Shown: positions 18,420-28,168 of the stretch, piece by piece
Position numbering within the stretch: position 1 is the stretch's first letter
How the letters are laid out: each line of letters begins with the position of its first letter
Origin: an uncultured Anaerolineales bacterium
Lineage (GTDB): Bacteria; Chloroflexota; Anaerolineae; Anaerolineales; UBA4823
DNA: 55,328 nt
Reading direction: 5' to 3'
Assembly: GCA_937928795.1 (NCBI GenBank)
Contig: CALFWB010000116.1
Location: forward strand, 1 to 55,328
The notes under the pieces: generated by a model
The model's database searches: none
The model's input: the letters and a program-made list of their open reading frames with translations, nothing else
What the model was told of the DNA's origin: nothing
Position numbers and translations under genes: made by a program

Positions 18420-19574
18420 CTACTTCGGCATACCCACAATGTGAGTTATCGTGCGGTGTAAGGGTTGATACCCTTGCTCGGCAAGCTCTGCGGTGGGCAG
18501 GGAGGCTTCATCGGGTTTATCCGATAGTCCAAAGAGCAAGGCGCCTTGATTTTTCCAGTCCAGCGCTAAGGCACGCACTTCGTGGGTGAGGACAATCTCG
18601 TCCCTGAGCAGCACATCGACAGGGGTAGAATCGGGCAGAAACCCCATGTGCTGCACCGTGTTTTGGTATTCCTGATAGCGAAAGGCTTTGAAGGGCGTCG
18701 GGTCACCGGCTTGAACGTTGGTATAAATCAAAGCGTGGATGGCTTGAAGAGAGGGGGCGAGCTGGCTTTTATGCGTCTCAACTTGGTCGATAAATTGGCG
18801 GAAGGTCAACAAGCGTTTACCGCGCACTTCTCGGATGATCTTCTCGGTGTCATACAAACCGCTGCCCAGGATCAAGCAGATATAAGCTAAGTAATCCTGA
18901 TTGTCGGCGGTAAAGGGATGAAATTCGGGATGGTTGAGTTGGTTGTATGAATGGAGAAAGCGATCGGGGTCGAAGGCTTCGCCGAGCGCGGCTGACACTG
19001 TCTGACGCACGGCATCCACCCGTGCCTGATCAATGACGTGCGAGTTACGCCCGCGCGCCCCTAGGGCGGTTTTATCCAAATCGACAACAACAGCCGTTGC
19101 TTCATCGATGGGAAAGCCGCGCACAGCACAATAGCGGCGCAGGTTGTACTCCTCGCTATCGTTGAGGGCCGACCAGCGATTGGATAACACCATATTTCGC
19201 CCAGAAGGGGTTTGAACGCTCTCAAATTCAAAGGGTTGTGCGTTCTCCGAGCCGATGAAGATAATCCCCTCCCATCCGGCAACTTGACAAATATTATCGA
19301 ATGCTCCTCCATCGCTCATGCGGGTATCGCCGATAAAGATCAAGCGCTTGATTTCGACCGTGGGATTTTCTAAACGCTGCGCTGCGCGGAGCAGTTCGAC
19401 AATCACGCGGGCATAAGAGATTTCGTGTTTGCGCGGAATTTCATGGGCGGGGATTTCGAGTTTAGGGCGCAATTCGCTCAATTTGGGCAGACGCTCATCC
19501 ATCGGGATCAGGTTGCGATAGACGACAAAATCTCCCAAAAATTCGGCAACATTTCCTTTTCCAAAGACCTTCAT
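18420..19574 (-). CDS. Uncharacterised HAD-like protein coupled to dcd
   Basis: The 384-residue product has an HAD motif I-like sequence VVVDLDKTALGARGRN with Asp165/Asp167/Thr169. A GDTRMSDGGAFDN segment lies near residues 82-94 and a C-terminal LFGLSDKPDEAS near 350, which could serve as the late acidic HAD motif. The order and spacing differ from ordinary HAD phosphatases, so the catalytic assignment is tentative. No signal peptide or membrane helix is seen. The gene starts 9 bases after the dcd stop, so both are probably one transcript. A role in nucleotide or nucleotide-sugar handling is inference from that pairing. I cannot name a characterised homologue. Confidence 0.6.
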   Translation of the reverse strand: MKVFGKGNVAEFLGDFVVYRNLIPMDERLPKLSELRPKLEIPAHEIPRKHEISYARVIVELLRAAQRLENPTVEIKRLIFIGDTRMSDGGAFDNICQVAGWEGIIFIGSENAQPFEFESVQTPSGRNMVLSNRWSALNDSEEYNLRRYCAVRGFPIDEATAVVVDLDKTALGARGRNSHVIDQARVDAVRQTVSAALGEAFDPDRFLHSYNQLNHPEFHPFTADNQDYLAYICLILGSGLYDTEKIIREVRGKRLLTFRQFIDQVETHKSQLAPSLQAIHALIYTNVQAGDPTPFKAFRYQEYQNTVQHMGFLPDSTPVDVLLRDEIVLTHEVRALALDWKNQGALLFGLSDKPDEASLPTAELAEQGYQPLHRTITHIVGMPK

Positions 19575-19583
19575 CCTTGTCTC

Positions 19584-20138
19584 CTATAGCTTGGGCAAGA
19601 CGATTGATTGTTGTTTTTGGTACTTACCTTTTTTATCGGCATACGAAACCTCACATTCCTCGTCCGCTTCAAAGAATAACACCTGAGCAATGCCCTCATT
19701 GGCGTAAATTTTTGCCGGCAGAGGGGTGGTGTTGGAAATTTCGAGGGTGACGTAGCCCTCCCATTCGGGTTCAAAGGGGGTGACGTTGACGATAATCCCG
19801 CAGCGAGCATAGGTGCTCTTGCCCACACAAACGGTCAACACCCGCCGCGGAATCCGAAAATACTCCACTGTGCGCGCCAAGGCGAACGAATTCGGGGGGA
19901 TCACACACACTTCGCCTTTGAAATCTACCATCGATTTGGAGTCGAAGTGCTTAGGGTCAACCACAGCCGAGAAAACGTTGGTGAAAATTTTGAACTCATC
20001 TGCCACGCGAATATCGTACCCATAGGAAGAAACCCCATAAGAGATTACCCCATCGCGCACCTGATTTTCGGCAAACGGCTCAATCATGCGGTACTCGCGC
20101 ACCATCTTGCGTATCCAATGGTCGGGCTTCAGCCCCAT
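19584..20138 (-). CDS. dcd: dCTP deaminase
   Basis: The enzyme deaminates dCTP to dUTP, supplying dTTP synthesis; some relatives also hydrolyse dUTP to dUMP. The 184-residue length fits the family. [15 protein letters not shown] is the N-terminal signature, [24 protein letters not shown] the central nucleotide loop in two parts, and TLEISN carries the catalytic Glu. [18 protein letters not shown] is also typical. The ATG follows GCGGAGGTAAAA. A minus-strand TATAAT lies at 20175-20180 with a weak -35. Whether it is mono- or bifunctional (Dcd-Dut) cannot be decided by eye. The HAD-like gene follows after 9 bases. Confidence 0.95.
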   Translation of the reverse strand: MGLKPDHWIRKMVREYRMIEPFAENQVRDGVISYGVSSYGYDIRVADEFKIFTNVFSAVVDPKHFDSKSMVDFKGEVCVIPPNSFALARTVEYFRIPRRVLTVCVGKSTYARCGIIVNVTPFEPEWEGYVTLEISNTTPLPAKIYANEGIAQVLFFEADEECEVSYADKKGKYQKQQSIVLPKL

Positions 20139-20180
20139 TTTTACCTCCGCAATTTTAAGGGATTGACTCGCTGTATTATA

Positions 20181-20635
20181 CCTGCTTTGGGCAAAGCCTT
20201 ACATTGGGTCTGGAGAAGAACTTTGTCTCCTTGAACGGATCTACCGTTCAGGAAAGGCGGAGAGGAATACATTCCCCTGATCAAGCCTCCTCAAGTAGTC
20301 AGTGAGACGGAGATTGAACAACCCGATCGGGAACAAAATTCCTCCCAGAATCGTCTTTTTACTGGGTATTTTGTCCGATAGGAAGTTTTCATGCTAACAG
20401 AGCTTGCCCAAAACCATGCAGGCGTGTCGGATCAGGCAGAGTGTTAGAACAAGTCCCCACAGGGCTATATCATTCACGGCGCTAGATGAAATATAGGCGA
20501 TCTTATCTTTGACAGGATGCTCAATTGATGTTATGGTACTTTTGAACTGGCATCAAGGTTGCAACGTTCACCGTTGAGCAGTTTTTAGACAGTCTGTGCA
20601 TGCTTTTTCATTGCTTTCTTGTAGGAGAGTGTGAC
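20181..20635. other. Intergenic stretch, nothing recognised
   Basis: Apart from the dcd promoter at its left edge I see no gene, repeat family member or clear RNA structure. It carries no MITE copy. The ribosome site TAGGAGAG at its end belongs to the next gene. Confidence 0.5.
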
Positions 20636-23251
20636 ATGAAACTTCGTTTGCCGCAAATCCTAACCTTTGTAGGGGTAATTGGGGGGCTTTTAGTGGTAAG
20701 TCTCTTCTTTTACCAAGGAATAAGCCGTCAGGGGATAGTTCCTGCTGAGGCATTGGCGGGAGAAGAGCCGCCAATTTCGGTGGTGCTAAATCCTGACCAA
20801 GCGGCGGAACTATCTTCAGCCGATGGCAAGGTGCTTGCTAATTTCAGTACAGGATCGGTAACCAGCCCCCTGACCGTGACCCTGCAGACTCTGAGCCAAA
20901 CCTCGGCAGCGGTAGAAAGCTGGCGCAGAGCGATTGGACAATCTTTTTACCTCAGGGCGGTGGACGGCGAAGGCGCCCTTGTGGAAAGTCTGCTCCAACC
21001 TTTCCAGCTTACTCTGAGCTATAGTGATGCAATGCTTAGCGGTGAGGAAGAAGCTCTACTATCCCTCTTCCAATGGGATGAAGACAGTCAAAGTTGGCGA
21101 GAGGCGAACCGCTCTTGCGACCCTCAACAAGACCCCTTACTGGACACTGCAAACAACCAGTATCTTACAACCGTTTGCAAATTTGGTGAATTTGCGCTCT
21201 TTGTCAACAACCAACCACCGATGTTTTCCTTCTTACCGCTCATTTCTAAATTTTTAGGCGGGCAGACCTTACAAGGCTCTGTGACCGATCTTGAAGGCAA
21301 CCCCATCCCTGGCGTAGAAGTGCGGGCAAATGGCTCGCTCGTCGCCGTGACCGATGAGCAGGGCAACTATCGCCTAAGTGGTCTTCCCAATCAGCCGGTG
21401 GTCATTGAACTCACCAAACAGGGCTACATTTTCCCTGCCAATGGGTCACAAATTGATCTTACAGAGAGCAACCAGTTCAACTTTGCCGCCTTGCAACTGG
21501 CTGGTTGTTATGAGCTAGTCGATAACGGTAGCTTTGAAAAGACTCGCGCTTGGCAGATCTTAGGCTCCACCGCCCCCGCTGCTTATACGAACGCTCTCGC
21601 CCGCAGCGGCTCGCGCTCGATGCGCACGGGCATCCTAAAAGGCGGCCAGAACCGTTACAGCTTTTCCCTCTTCAGCCAAGAATTCGACATTCCTCTAAAC
21701 ACGACTTCAGTTATCCTAAAGCTTTGGATTTACCAAAGCACCACGGAATCTACAACGACTTCACAAAGTGAATCTGCCGCAGAGGTTGAGCCGGTAAACT
21801 ATTCTCCGGTGTCTGTAAACCTACCCCTAGCAGGGATCGACATCAACTACGCCGGTCTATTTGACAGTAACGACAACCTGCTGACGGCCGATTATCTCTT
21901 CTGGACACGGAAGAAGTCCACCAATTGGGAAAACAAAGCCTATCAACTGATCAATTTTGATGGCAGACGGGTACGCTTGAAAATCGGCACGTATAACGAT
22001 GGTAGCGGCGGGGTGACGAGCATGTTTACCGATGATGTCTCGCTCGAAGTATGCGTCAACCCACCAGCCGTGACCGATTTGATCGTCAACGGGGGTTTTG
22101 AGAACAACCAAGGGTGGGCGCGCTTGAACGCGGATAATCCTGCCCTACAACCGCAATACACCACCGAGCGCAAACACAGCGGCAATCGCTCGATGTTCGC
22201 CGGGGTTAAGACCAAAGGCTCGGCATTGAAGGGTTACTCGCCCTTTGAACAGGTGATCACCATACCAGCCGGCTCGACCAACCCAGTCTTAGAGTTTTGG
22301 ATGTGGACGCAAAGCGCCGAGTCGAACCTAACCTCTGCCGCCGAGGAGCTACCTGCTCCTGGCACGCTCTCCCTACAAGCTGAACCAAGCAACGATGTCC
22401 AATACGTCGCCATCTTGGATACCAACCGTAAAGCGCTTCAATACCTAGTTTGGCGGCGCAGTAACACCCAAAATTGGGAGAAGTTTACCTTCAATTTGAG
22501 CGCATATATCGGGAAAACCTTTATCCTGCGCTTCGGGGTCTATAACGATGGCGATGGCAAGGTCAGCTCGATGTTCATTGATGACGTTTCTCTAACCCTA
22601 AATACTACACCTCTACCCACCGCAACCCCAACCCTGACGCCCACTCCCACCAACACCCCCACGCCCACCAATACCCCTACCCCTACCAACACCCCTATAC
22701 CCACCCTAACAGCTACACCCGCTTGTGGGCCTAACTTGTTCGTCAACAGCGGCTTTGAGAACAACAGCGGTTGGGATATCCGCGACTCACCCGTGAAGCC
22801 TTACTACACCACAGCGTGGAAGTACCAAGGTGCCCGTTCGATGTTCGCCGGCGTTGCCACCAAAGGTTCAACGGCAAGCGGTTACTCCGTCTTCCAGCAA
22901 ATAGTTACCATCCCAACCGGTGCGGCCAATAGTCGGCTTGAGTTTTGGATGTATCCCATCAGCTATGAAGCCAACTTAATGACCGCTGAAACGCAACCCA
23001 TGGACGAATTAGGGCTTGCCTCCACTCCGGCTAACGATGTGCAATACGTGGCAATTCTCGATACCAACCAAAATCTCTTGGGCTATCTCCTCTGGCAACG
23101 CAGCAACAACCGTGTTTGGGAGAAAAAGGTGTTGCCTCTAGGCACTTATGCCGGCCAGACGGTGATTGTGCGCTTTGGCGTTGCGAACGATGGCGACGGC
23201 GATGTGACGTCCATGTACGTTGACGAAGCTTATCTGTGGGCATGTCCGTAA
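20636..23251 (+). CDS. Large secreted modular protein with carboxypeptidase-regulatory-like domain and three repeated modules
   Basis: The product is 871 residues from the ATG at 20636, preceded by TAGGAGAG; the in-frame ATG at 20600 lacks one. A signal peptide or anchor (LRLPQILTFVGVIGGLLVVSL) is followed by a beta-rich region. A carboxypeptidase-regulatory-like domain (GSVTDLEGNPIPGVEV ... GNYRLSGLP) comes next. Three related modules of about 160-170 residues follow, each opening NGSFE/NGGFEN/NSGFEN and holding ARSGSRSM or similar, a long linker, W-x-K, and a late MFTDDVSL/MFIDDVSL/MYVDEAYL. A Thr/Pro linker (TPTNTPTP units, bases about 22608-22720) separates modules 2 and 3. The modules look like jelly-roll carbohydrate-binding or adhesion domains. 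Their ligand is unknown. Confidence 0.75.
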   Translation: MKLRLPQILTFVGVIGGLLVVSLFFYQGISRQGIVPAEALAGEEPPISVVLNPDQAAELSSADGKVLANFSTGSVTSPLTVTLQTLSQTSAAVESWRRAIGQSFYLRAVDGEGALVESLLQPFQLTLSYSDAMLSGEEEALLSLFQWDEDSQSWREANRSCDPQQDPLLDTANNQYLTTVCKFGEFALFVNNQPPMFSFLPLISKFLGGQTLQGSVTDLEGNPIPGVEVRANGSLVAVTDEQGNYRLSGLPNQPVVIELTKQGYIFPANGSQIDLTESNQFNFAALQLAGCYELVDNGSFEKTRAWQILGSTAPAAYTNALARSGSRSMRTGILKGGQNRYSFSLFSQEFDIPLNTTSVILKLWIYQSTTESTTTSQSESAAEVEPVNYSPVSVNLPLAGIDINYAGLFDSNDNLLTADYLFWTRKKSTNWENKAYQLINFDGRRVRLKIGTYNDGSGGVTSMFTDDVSLEVCVNPPAVTDLIVNGGFENNQGWARLNADNPALQPQYTTERKHSGNRSMFAGVKTKGSALKGYSPFEQVITIPAGSTNPVLEFWMWTQSAESNLTSAAEELPAPGTLSLQAEPSNDVQYVAILDTNRKALQYLVWRRSNTQNWEKFTFNLSAYIGKTFILRFGVYNDGDGKVSSMFIDDVSLTLNTTPLPTATPTLTPTPTNTPTPTNTPTPTNTPIPTLTATPACGPNLFVNSGFENNSGWDIRDSPVKPYYTTAWKYQGARSMFAGVATKGSTASGYSVFQQIVTIPTGAANSRLEFWMYPISYEANLMTAETQPMDELGLASTPANDVQYVAILDTNQNLLGYLLWQRSNNRVWEKKVLPLGTYAGQTVIVRFGVANDGDGDVTSMYVDEAYLWACP

Positions 23252-23301
23252 CTCTCCTCTCGGCCTCCCTGCGCCATGAGGGAGGGTAAGGAGAGGACAC
23301 C

Positions 23302-23427
23302 ATGCGCATCAAGGTCGTGCTGGAAGCCAGCGAGGAAGGCGGATATGCTGTTTGTGTTCCATCTTGGCTTGGTTGTATGTATGAACTTACTCTAGTCTTT
23401 TGCCACGGGAATATCAGAATTTTATAA
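23302..23427 (+). pseudogene. hicB antitoxin 5' remnant
   Basis: A 41-codon reading frame starts at an ATG behind AAGGAGAGG. Its first 25 residues, MRIKVVLEASEEGGY then AVCVPSWLGC, match the start of HicB antitoxins (beta-strands with an EEGGY turn and VPxLPGC). The similarity stops after Cys25, and the rest of the HicB fold and any hicA toxin are missing. It looks like a truncated, decayed gene. Small size limits certainty. Confidence 0.6.
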
Positions 23428-23445
23428 GAATTTTGCGCTCTCCTC

Positions 23446-23474
23446 TTGACTTAAGCTCAAAAATCCGATAAGAT
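23446..23474 (+). promoter_or_regulatory. groESL promoter
   Basis: TTGACT (23446-23451) and TAAGAT (23469-23474) are spaced by 17 bases. The predicted start of transcription falls at the upstream edge of the CIRCE operator, as usual for HrcA-controlled chaperonin operons. Confidence 0.75.
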
Positions 23475-23485
23475 TTAGGCGCAAG

Positions 23486-23512
23486 TTAGCACTCTCGACA
23501 TTCGAGTGCTAA
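23486..23512. promoter_or_regulatory. CIRCE operator (HrcA binding site)
   Basis: A perfect CIRCE element: TTAGCACTC, nine bases, GAGTGCTAA. The dyad extends to 13-bp arms (23482-23516). It lies between the promoter and groES, so HrcA repression with release on heat shock is expected. The hrcA gene is not in the window. Confidence 0.97.
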
Positions 23513-23563
23513 CTTGTCGCCATGTAATCTGTCCATCAAAACCATTTTCTCAAGGAGGTTTAT

Positions 23564-23863
23564 ATGTCTATATCTCTTAAACCCCTCGGTAACCGGGTTG
23601 TGGTCGAGCCCATCGAGCAAGAAGAGGTCACCGCGGGCGGGATTGTCTTGCCAGAAACCGCCAAAGAAAAGCCCCAAAAAGGCAAAGTCCTTTCTGTCGG
23701 GCCCGGCGAGCGCGATGATGAGGGCAAACGCATCCCCCTCGACGTGAAAGAGGGAGATACTGTCCTATTTGCCAAATACGCCGGCACCGAAATCAAGATC
23801 GATAACAAAAAACTGTTGATCCTACGCGAGAGCGATCTCTTAGCCATTGTTGAAACCAAATAA
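23564..23863 (+). CDS. groS: Co-chaperonin GroES
   Basis: The heptameric lid of the GroEL folding chamber. The 99-residue product has [12 protein letters not shown] at the start, the mobile loop with TAGGIVLPE (about residues 23-31), and the roof and C-terminal strands [31 protein letters not shown]. The start is ATG behind AAGGAGGT. groEL begins 26 bases after the stop. Transcription is from the promoter at 23446 under CIRCE control. The sequence is ordinary for the family. Confidence 0.98.
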   Translation: MSISLKPLGNRVVVEPIEQEEVTAGGIVLPETAKEKPQKGKVLSVGPGERDDEGKRIPLDVKEGDTVLFAKYAGTEIKIDNKKLLILRESDLLAIVETK

Positions 23864-23889
23864 ATTTTAGCAACGAAGGAGAATGATCT

Positions 23890-25521
23890 ATGGCAGCAAA
23901 ACAACTTGTCTTTTCAGAAGAAGCACGCCGTAAATTGCAACACGGTATGGATCTCCTAGCGACCGCAGTGGTCACCACCTTAGGCCCGAAAGGTCGCAAC
24001 GTAGCGGTTGACCGCAAGTTCGGTTCCCCCACCATTACCCACGATGGCGTTTCAGTCGCCAAAGAGATCGAACTAGAAGACCCCTTTGAGAATATGGGTG
24101 CTCAACTGCTCAAAGAAGCAGCAACCAAGACCAATGACATCGCCGGCGATGGTACCACGACTTCAACCGTTCTGGCGCACTCGATTGTCACCGAAGGCAT
24201 GAAGAATCTAGCGGCTGGCGCCAACCCCATGCTGCTCAAACGCGGCATCGAAGCCGCCACCAAAGCCGTTGCGGATAAAATTCGCAGTCAAGCCATTGAA
24301 ATCACCACCAAGAACGAAATTGCCAATGTTGCTTCTATTTCCGCACAAGATCGCGCCATCGGCGACTTAATTGCCGAGGTGATGGACAAGGTCGGCAAAG
24401 ATGGCGTGATCACCGTCGAGGAATCCAAAGGCTTGGAGTTTGAGACCGAGTACGTCGAAGGTATGCAATTCGACCGCGGCTATATCTCGCCTTATTTCAT
24501 CACCGACCCCGAACACATGGAGGCGGTCATTAACGATGCCTACGTCCTTATCCACGACAAGAAGATCTCTGCAGCAGCGGACATCGTTCCAATCCTCGAA
24601 AAACTGGTTCAGATTGGCAAGCGCGATTTGGTCATCATTGCTGAAGATGTGGACGGCGAAGCCCTTGCCACTCTCGTGCTGAACAAACTGCGCGGCATGT
24701 TGAACGTTGTCGCTGTGAAAGCCCCTGGTTTTGGGGATCGCCGTAAAGCCATGTTACAGGATATTGCTATCCTGACCGGCGCCACCGTGATTTCTGAAGA
24801 GACCGGGCGCAAGTTGGAGAGCGCTACTGTGCAAGATTTGGGTCGCGCCGAGAAAGTTGTGGTCGACAAGGACAACACCACCATTGTCGGCGGTAAGGGC
24901 GATCCGGCCCAGATCAAAGGGCGCATCGAGCAAATCCGCGTCGAGATGGAGAAGAGCACCAGCGACTACGACCGCGAAAAACTCAACGAGCGGTTGGCAA
25001 AGCTCTCCGGTGGCGTGGCGATTATCCGCGTTGGCGCTGCCACCGAAACGGAGCTTAAAGAGAAAAAGCACCGCGTGGAAGATGCCCTTTCGGCGACCCG
25101 CGCCGCAGTTGAAGAAGGAATCGTCCCCGGTGGTGGTGTGGCTCTGATCAACGCCATGAGCGCTCTGGATGACCTCAAGATGGACAACGAAGATGCTCAA
25201 ATCGGCGTGAACATTGTCCGCCGCGCCCTTGAAGTGCCGCTGCGCAAGATCGCCGAGAACGCCGGCAAAGATGGTTCTGTTGTTCTGGAAACCGTGCGCC
25301 GCATCCAGAAAGAGCAAAACAATCCCAATATCGGCTACAACGTTCTCAGCGAACAGTATGTCGATATGGTCAAAGATGGCGTGATTGACCCCGCCAAAGT
25401 AACCCGCGGCGCCTTGGAAAACGCAACCTCCATCGCTGCCATGATCCTGACCACCGAGGCGTTGATTACGGAGGTGCCGGAGAAAGAAAAACCCGCACCG
25501 CCGCCAATGCCCGAATACTAA
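23890..25521 (+). CDS. groL: Chaperonin GroEL
   Basis: The ATP-dependent chaperonin ring subunit, 543 residues, starting behind [22 protein letters not shown] and [17 protein letters not shown] form the ATP site. [34 protein letters not shown] and [13 protein letters not shown] are the standard apical and equatorial markers. The C-terminus ends [13 protein letters not shown] rather than in the Gly-Gly-Met tail of many GroELs, so the flexible chamber-floor tail is absent or replaced by a Pro-rich end. It is second in the CIRCE-controlled operon. Confidence 0.99.
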   Translation: MAAKQLVFSEEARRKLQHGMDLLATAVVTTLGPKGRNVAVDRKFGSPTITHDGVSVAKEIELEDPFENMGAQLLKEAATKTNDIAGDGTTTSTVLAHSIVTEGMKNLAAGANPMLLKRGIEAATKAVADKIRSQAIEITTKNEIANVASISAQDRAIGDLIAEVMDKVGKDGVITVEESKGLEFETEYVEGMQFDRGYISPYFITDPEHMEAVINDAYVLIHDKKISAAADIVPILEKLVQIGKRDLVIIAEDVDGEALATLVLNKLRGMLNVVAVKAPGFGDRRKAMLQDIAILTGATVISEETGRKLESATVQDLGRAEKVVVDKDNTTIVGGKGDPAQIKGRIEQIRVEMEKSTSDYDREKLNERLAKLSGGVAIIRVGAATETELKEKKHRVEDALSATRAAVEEGIVPGGGVALINAMSALDDLKMDNEDAQIGVNIVRRALEVPLRKIAENAGKDGSVVLETVRRIQKEQNNPNIGYNVLSEQYVDMVKDGVIDPAKVTRGALENATSIAAMILTTEALITEVPEKEKPAPPPMPEY

Positions 25522-25547
25522 ACCGCAAGAAACGAGTTACGCGCCCG

Positions 25548-25576
25548 CAGCGAGGCTGGAGTCTCCAGCCTCGCTG
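25548..25576. terminator. Strong hairpin after groEL
   Basis: Perfect 13-bp arms CAGCGAGGCTGGA and TCCAGCCTCGCTG enclose a 3-nt loop, 27 bases after the groEL stop. No T-tract follows, so it may be an RNA-stabilising hairpin or a dispersed repeat rather than an intrinsic terminator. A second partial GCGAGGCTGAAACC follows at about 25600. Confidence 0.5.
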
Positions 25577-25744
25577 GGCTTGACCGCTTGCGAAAGGCGA
25601 GCGAGGCTGAAACCCTCCCCAGGAGACAGAAATAAAAGATATGTCCAAGTTTTGGCAAAAACCAGACTGGCTGAATATTCTGCCTGGAGGGGGTTCGGGG
25701 CATCTCTAGACTATCGAAAAGCCCTAGAAAGGATCAAACGGCGG

Positions 25745-25773
25745 TTGACGCAATCAAGGGATCATGATAGAAT
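25745..25773 (+). promoter_or_regulatory. Promoter of tRNA-Lys
   Basis: TTGACG (25745-25750) and TAGAAT (25768-25773) are 17 bases apart, each matching 5 of 6 consensus positions. The -10 box ends 11 bases before the first base of the tRNA. Confidence 0.8.
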
Positions 25774-25784
25774 GTATCCTGCAT

Positions 25785-25856
25785 GGGCGCGTAGCTCAAT
25801 GGCAGAGCAGTGGCCTTTTAAGCCATTGGCTGAAGGTTCGAGTCCTTCCGCGCTCA
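25785..25856 (+). tRNA. tRNA-Lys (anticodon TTT)
   Basis: The cloverleaf folds fully: acceptor GGGCGCG with CGCGCTC (one G-U pair), D-stem GCTC/GAGC, anticodon stem GTGGC/GCCAT, loop CTTTTAA with anticodon TTT at 25817-25819, and T-arm GAAGG-TTCGAGT-CCTTC. The discriminator base is A, and CCA is not encoded. It stands alone between groEL and the NEW3-protein operon. Confidence 0.97.
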
Positions 25857-26013
25857 TCTTGCTTTTTAAGCAGATGGAAGATTTAAACAAAATGTTAATC
25901 TATCCGTTCATTGAGCCAAAAGGATATATAATCAACCGAGTCTATCGAGAAATCGGTAAACCAATCCTTAGAAAACCAGACGAACCCTTAGGAATAAAAG
26001 GAGGACGTACGCT

Positions 26014-27198
26014 ATGCGCCGCATCTTTTTACCCACAACCCTGATCCTTTTTGCTTTACTGACCATCGGGTTGGTCAACCCCGTCGCTGCTCAAGACGGA
26101 TCGCCAACCGCAACCCCGACGCCGTGGCCCTTGACGCTCTTCACCAACTATCCTAGCCAAGTGGTCGGCTTAGGAGAAACGATCAATGTCCCGTTGACCC
26201 TCCGTGGTGGAACGAAACCGCAAGTGGTTGAATTAGAGACCGTCAAAGTCCCGGATGGTTGGACGGTGACCTTTCGCGGCGGGGGTAAGATCGTCAAATC
26301 GGCTTTTGTCGAGCCGGACGCAGATACGGATGTTGATCTGCGCCTCGAGCAACCCAAAGAGGTTCAACCCGGTGAATATACTTTCACCTTGCGAGCAAAA
26401 GGCGAGGGTGAACAAAGTGAGCTAACCATCAAAATCACCATTCAAGAGAAAACCCCGCCATCGATTTCTTTGGATTGCGATTTGCCCACCTTACGGGGTT
26501 CACCGACCCAAACATTCCGCTACGATGTGAACCTAAAGAATGATGGGAGTGATGAACTCTCGGTGAACCTCTCCGCAGAAGTAGATCCTCGCTTCCAGGT
26601 CAAGTTCCGCCTCTCCGGCCAAGAAATCACCAATCTGCCTCTGCCCTCGAAAGACACCAAGCGGCTCTCGGTTGAAGTCCAACCCATTTCCAATGTCTCG
26701 GCCGGCAATTATCCGATTAAGATCATCGCTGAGGGCACCGAAGCCCGTGCCGAATTAGACTTGGTTGCTGAAGTAACCGGTCAGGCGGAAATTTCGATCA
26801 CCGCTCCCGATGGCCGGCTTTCAGGGCAAGCTTACGCCGGGCGAGATTCCTCCCTAAAGGTCATTGTGCGCAATAACGGCAGCGCGCCAGCCCGCAATGT
26901 CCAACTCAGTTCGAGTGAACCGAGCGGCTGGAGTGTCTCGTTTGACCCACAGACCATCGAACAGATCCCAGCCGGTGAACAATTCGAAGTGAATGCCACC
27001 ATCCGCCCCAGCGAGAAAGCTGTTGCCGGGGACTACATTGTCAATATCACCGCGCGTCCAAACGAAGGGGCTAGCAAAACGGCGGAATTCCGCATCACCG
27101 TGCTGACCTCTACCTTATGGGGAGTGGTAGGCATTGTCCTGATCGCCATCGCTGTTGGGGTGGTTGCGATGGCTGTGATGCGTTTCGGGCGCCGCTAA
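26014..27198 (+). CDS. Secreted membrane-anchored protein with NEW3-type beta-sandwich domains
   Basis: The 394-residue product has a signal peptide ([16 protein letters not shown] to NPVAAQ), a short Thr/Pro linker, three immunoglobulin-like beta-sandwich repeats and a C-terminal helix ([21 protein letters not shown]) with FGRR. The repeats carry 'PDGWTVTF', '[21 protein letters not shown]' and '[14 protein letters not shown]', the pattern of NPCBM-associated NEW3 domains. It should sit outside the membrane, anchored by one helix. The start follows AAAGGAGGAC. An ABC ATPase and permease follow within 20 bases, so it is probably an extracytoplasmic partner of that exporter. The ligand is unknown. 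A -10-like TATAAT at 25927-25932 may serve the operon. Confidence 0.8.
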   Translation: MRRIFLPTTLILFALLTIGLVNPVAAQDGSPTATPTPWPLTLFTNYPSQVVGLGETINVPLTLRGGTKPQVVELETVKVPDGWTVTFRGGGKIVKSAFVEPDADTDVDLRLEQPKEVQPGEYTFTLRAKGEGEQSELTIKITIQEKTPPSISLDCDLPTLRGSPTQTFRYDVNLKNDGSDELSVNLSAEVDPRFQVKFRLSGQEITNLPLPSKDTKRLSVEVQPISNVSAGNYPIKIIAEGTEARAELDLVAEVTGQAEISITAPDGRLSGQAYAGRDSSLKVIVRNNGSAPARNVQLSSSEPSGWSVSFDPQTIEQIPAGEQFEVNATIRPSEKAVAGDYIVNITARPNEGASKTAEFRITVLTSTLWGVVGIVLIAIAVGVVAMAVMRFGRR

Positions 27199-27217
27199 AC
27201 TGGAAAGGAGGTCAGGG

Positions 27218-28168
27218 ATGAGCGAGTATGTCATCGAAACCGTTAACCTGACCAAGAAATATGATGGATTTACCGCGGTTAATAACCTAAATTTGCGCGT
27301 CCAGCAGGGTGAGGTCTTTGGTCTTCTCGGGCCGAACGGGGCCGGGAAGACCACCACAATCCTCATGCTTTTGGGGCTAACCGACCCAACCTCCGGCAAG
27401 GTAACTGTGCTTGGGATGGACCCCACCCGTAAAACCCTCAGTGTGAAATCGAAGGTCGGCTATATTCCCGACACGGTCGGTTTTTACGACGAACTAACCG
27501 CTCGCGAAAATCTGATCTACATTGCCAAATTGAACGGTCTCTCCGGCGATAGCGCCTACCAACGCATTGACGAAGTGTTAGCTCGTGTCGGTTTATTGGA
27601 TGTTGCCGATCAACGCGTTGGCACCTACTCGCGTGGAATGCGCCAACGGTTGGGCGTTGCCGACGTCCTGATCAAGCAACCGCAACTGATCATTATGGAC
27701 GAACCCACCCAAGGTCTGGACCCGGAAAGAGCGCGCGAGTTTCTGCACATGATCCGCTCGCTCAAAGAAGAAGGGATCACCATTTTACTTTCCTCACACT
27801 TGCTCCATCAGGTGCAGATCGTTTGTGATCGGGTCGGGCTCTTCCATCGCGGGCGGATGGTTCTTGAAGGCACAGTTAGTGAGTTAGCAAAAAAGGTCTT
27901 AGGACGTGCCTATCGAGTTATCCTCAACGCAGAAGGTTCACCCTCGCAAATCCTAGAAGCTTTAGAGAAAGTTCCCGGACAAGTGGGCGTGCGCCATTTG
28001 GAAGGAGACCGCTACGAGGTTGAAGCTGAAAAGGACATCCGCCCAGAAGTCGCCAGAGCTGTCGTGCAAAGCGGGGCGAATTTGCTGGGCTTGGAGGTTG
28101 AAGCCCAAAGCCTTGATGAAATCTACGCCCGCTATTTTGAGGAGGTGAAACATGCCCAAAAGGAGTAA
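27218..28168 (+). CDS. ABC transporter ATP-binding protein (ABC-2 export type)
   Basis: The 316-residue ATPase has Walker [10 protein letters not shown] (residues 38-46), signature [10 protein letters not shown], Walker [13 protein letters not shown] and switch LLSSHLLH. A roughly 90-residue C-terminal extension is typical of ABC-2 exporters of the CcmA/NosF type. The start ATG lies behind AAAGGAGGTCAGGG, 19 bases after the NEW3 protein. It overlaps the permease by 17 bases. It powers export or membrane-side work on an unknown substrate. Confidence 0.93.
   Translation: MSEYVIETVNLTKKYDGFTAVNNLNLRVQQGEVFGLLGPNGAGKTTTILMLLGLTDPTSGKVTVLGMDPTRKTLSVKSKVGYIPDTVGFYDELTARENLIYIAKLNGLSGDSAYQRIDEVLARVGLLDVADQRVGTYSRGMRQRLGVADVLIKQPQLIIMDEPTQGLDPERAREFLHMIRSLKEEGITILLSSHLLHQVQIVCDRVGLFHRGRMVLEGTVSELAKKVLGRAYRVILNAEGSPSQILEALEKVPGQVGVRHLEGDRYEVEAEKDIRPEVARAVVQSGANLLGLEVEAQSLDEIYARYFEEVKHAQKE

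Noticed and set aside
18420..20138. dcd plus HAD gene as a phage-defence island
   Set aside because: dcd is a normal housekeeping gene, and no nuclease, helicase, reverse transcriptase or other defence marker is nearby.
22608..22720. Pro/Thr repeat DNA as a tandem-repeat mobile feature
   Set aside because: It encodes the interdomain linker of the surface protein in frame, so it is better explained as protein architecture.
24754..25317. A 187-codon minus-strand frame opposite groEL
   Set aside because: It is antisense to a fully conserved gene, has no family signature and no ribosome site; such frames are common in codon-biased genes.
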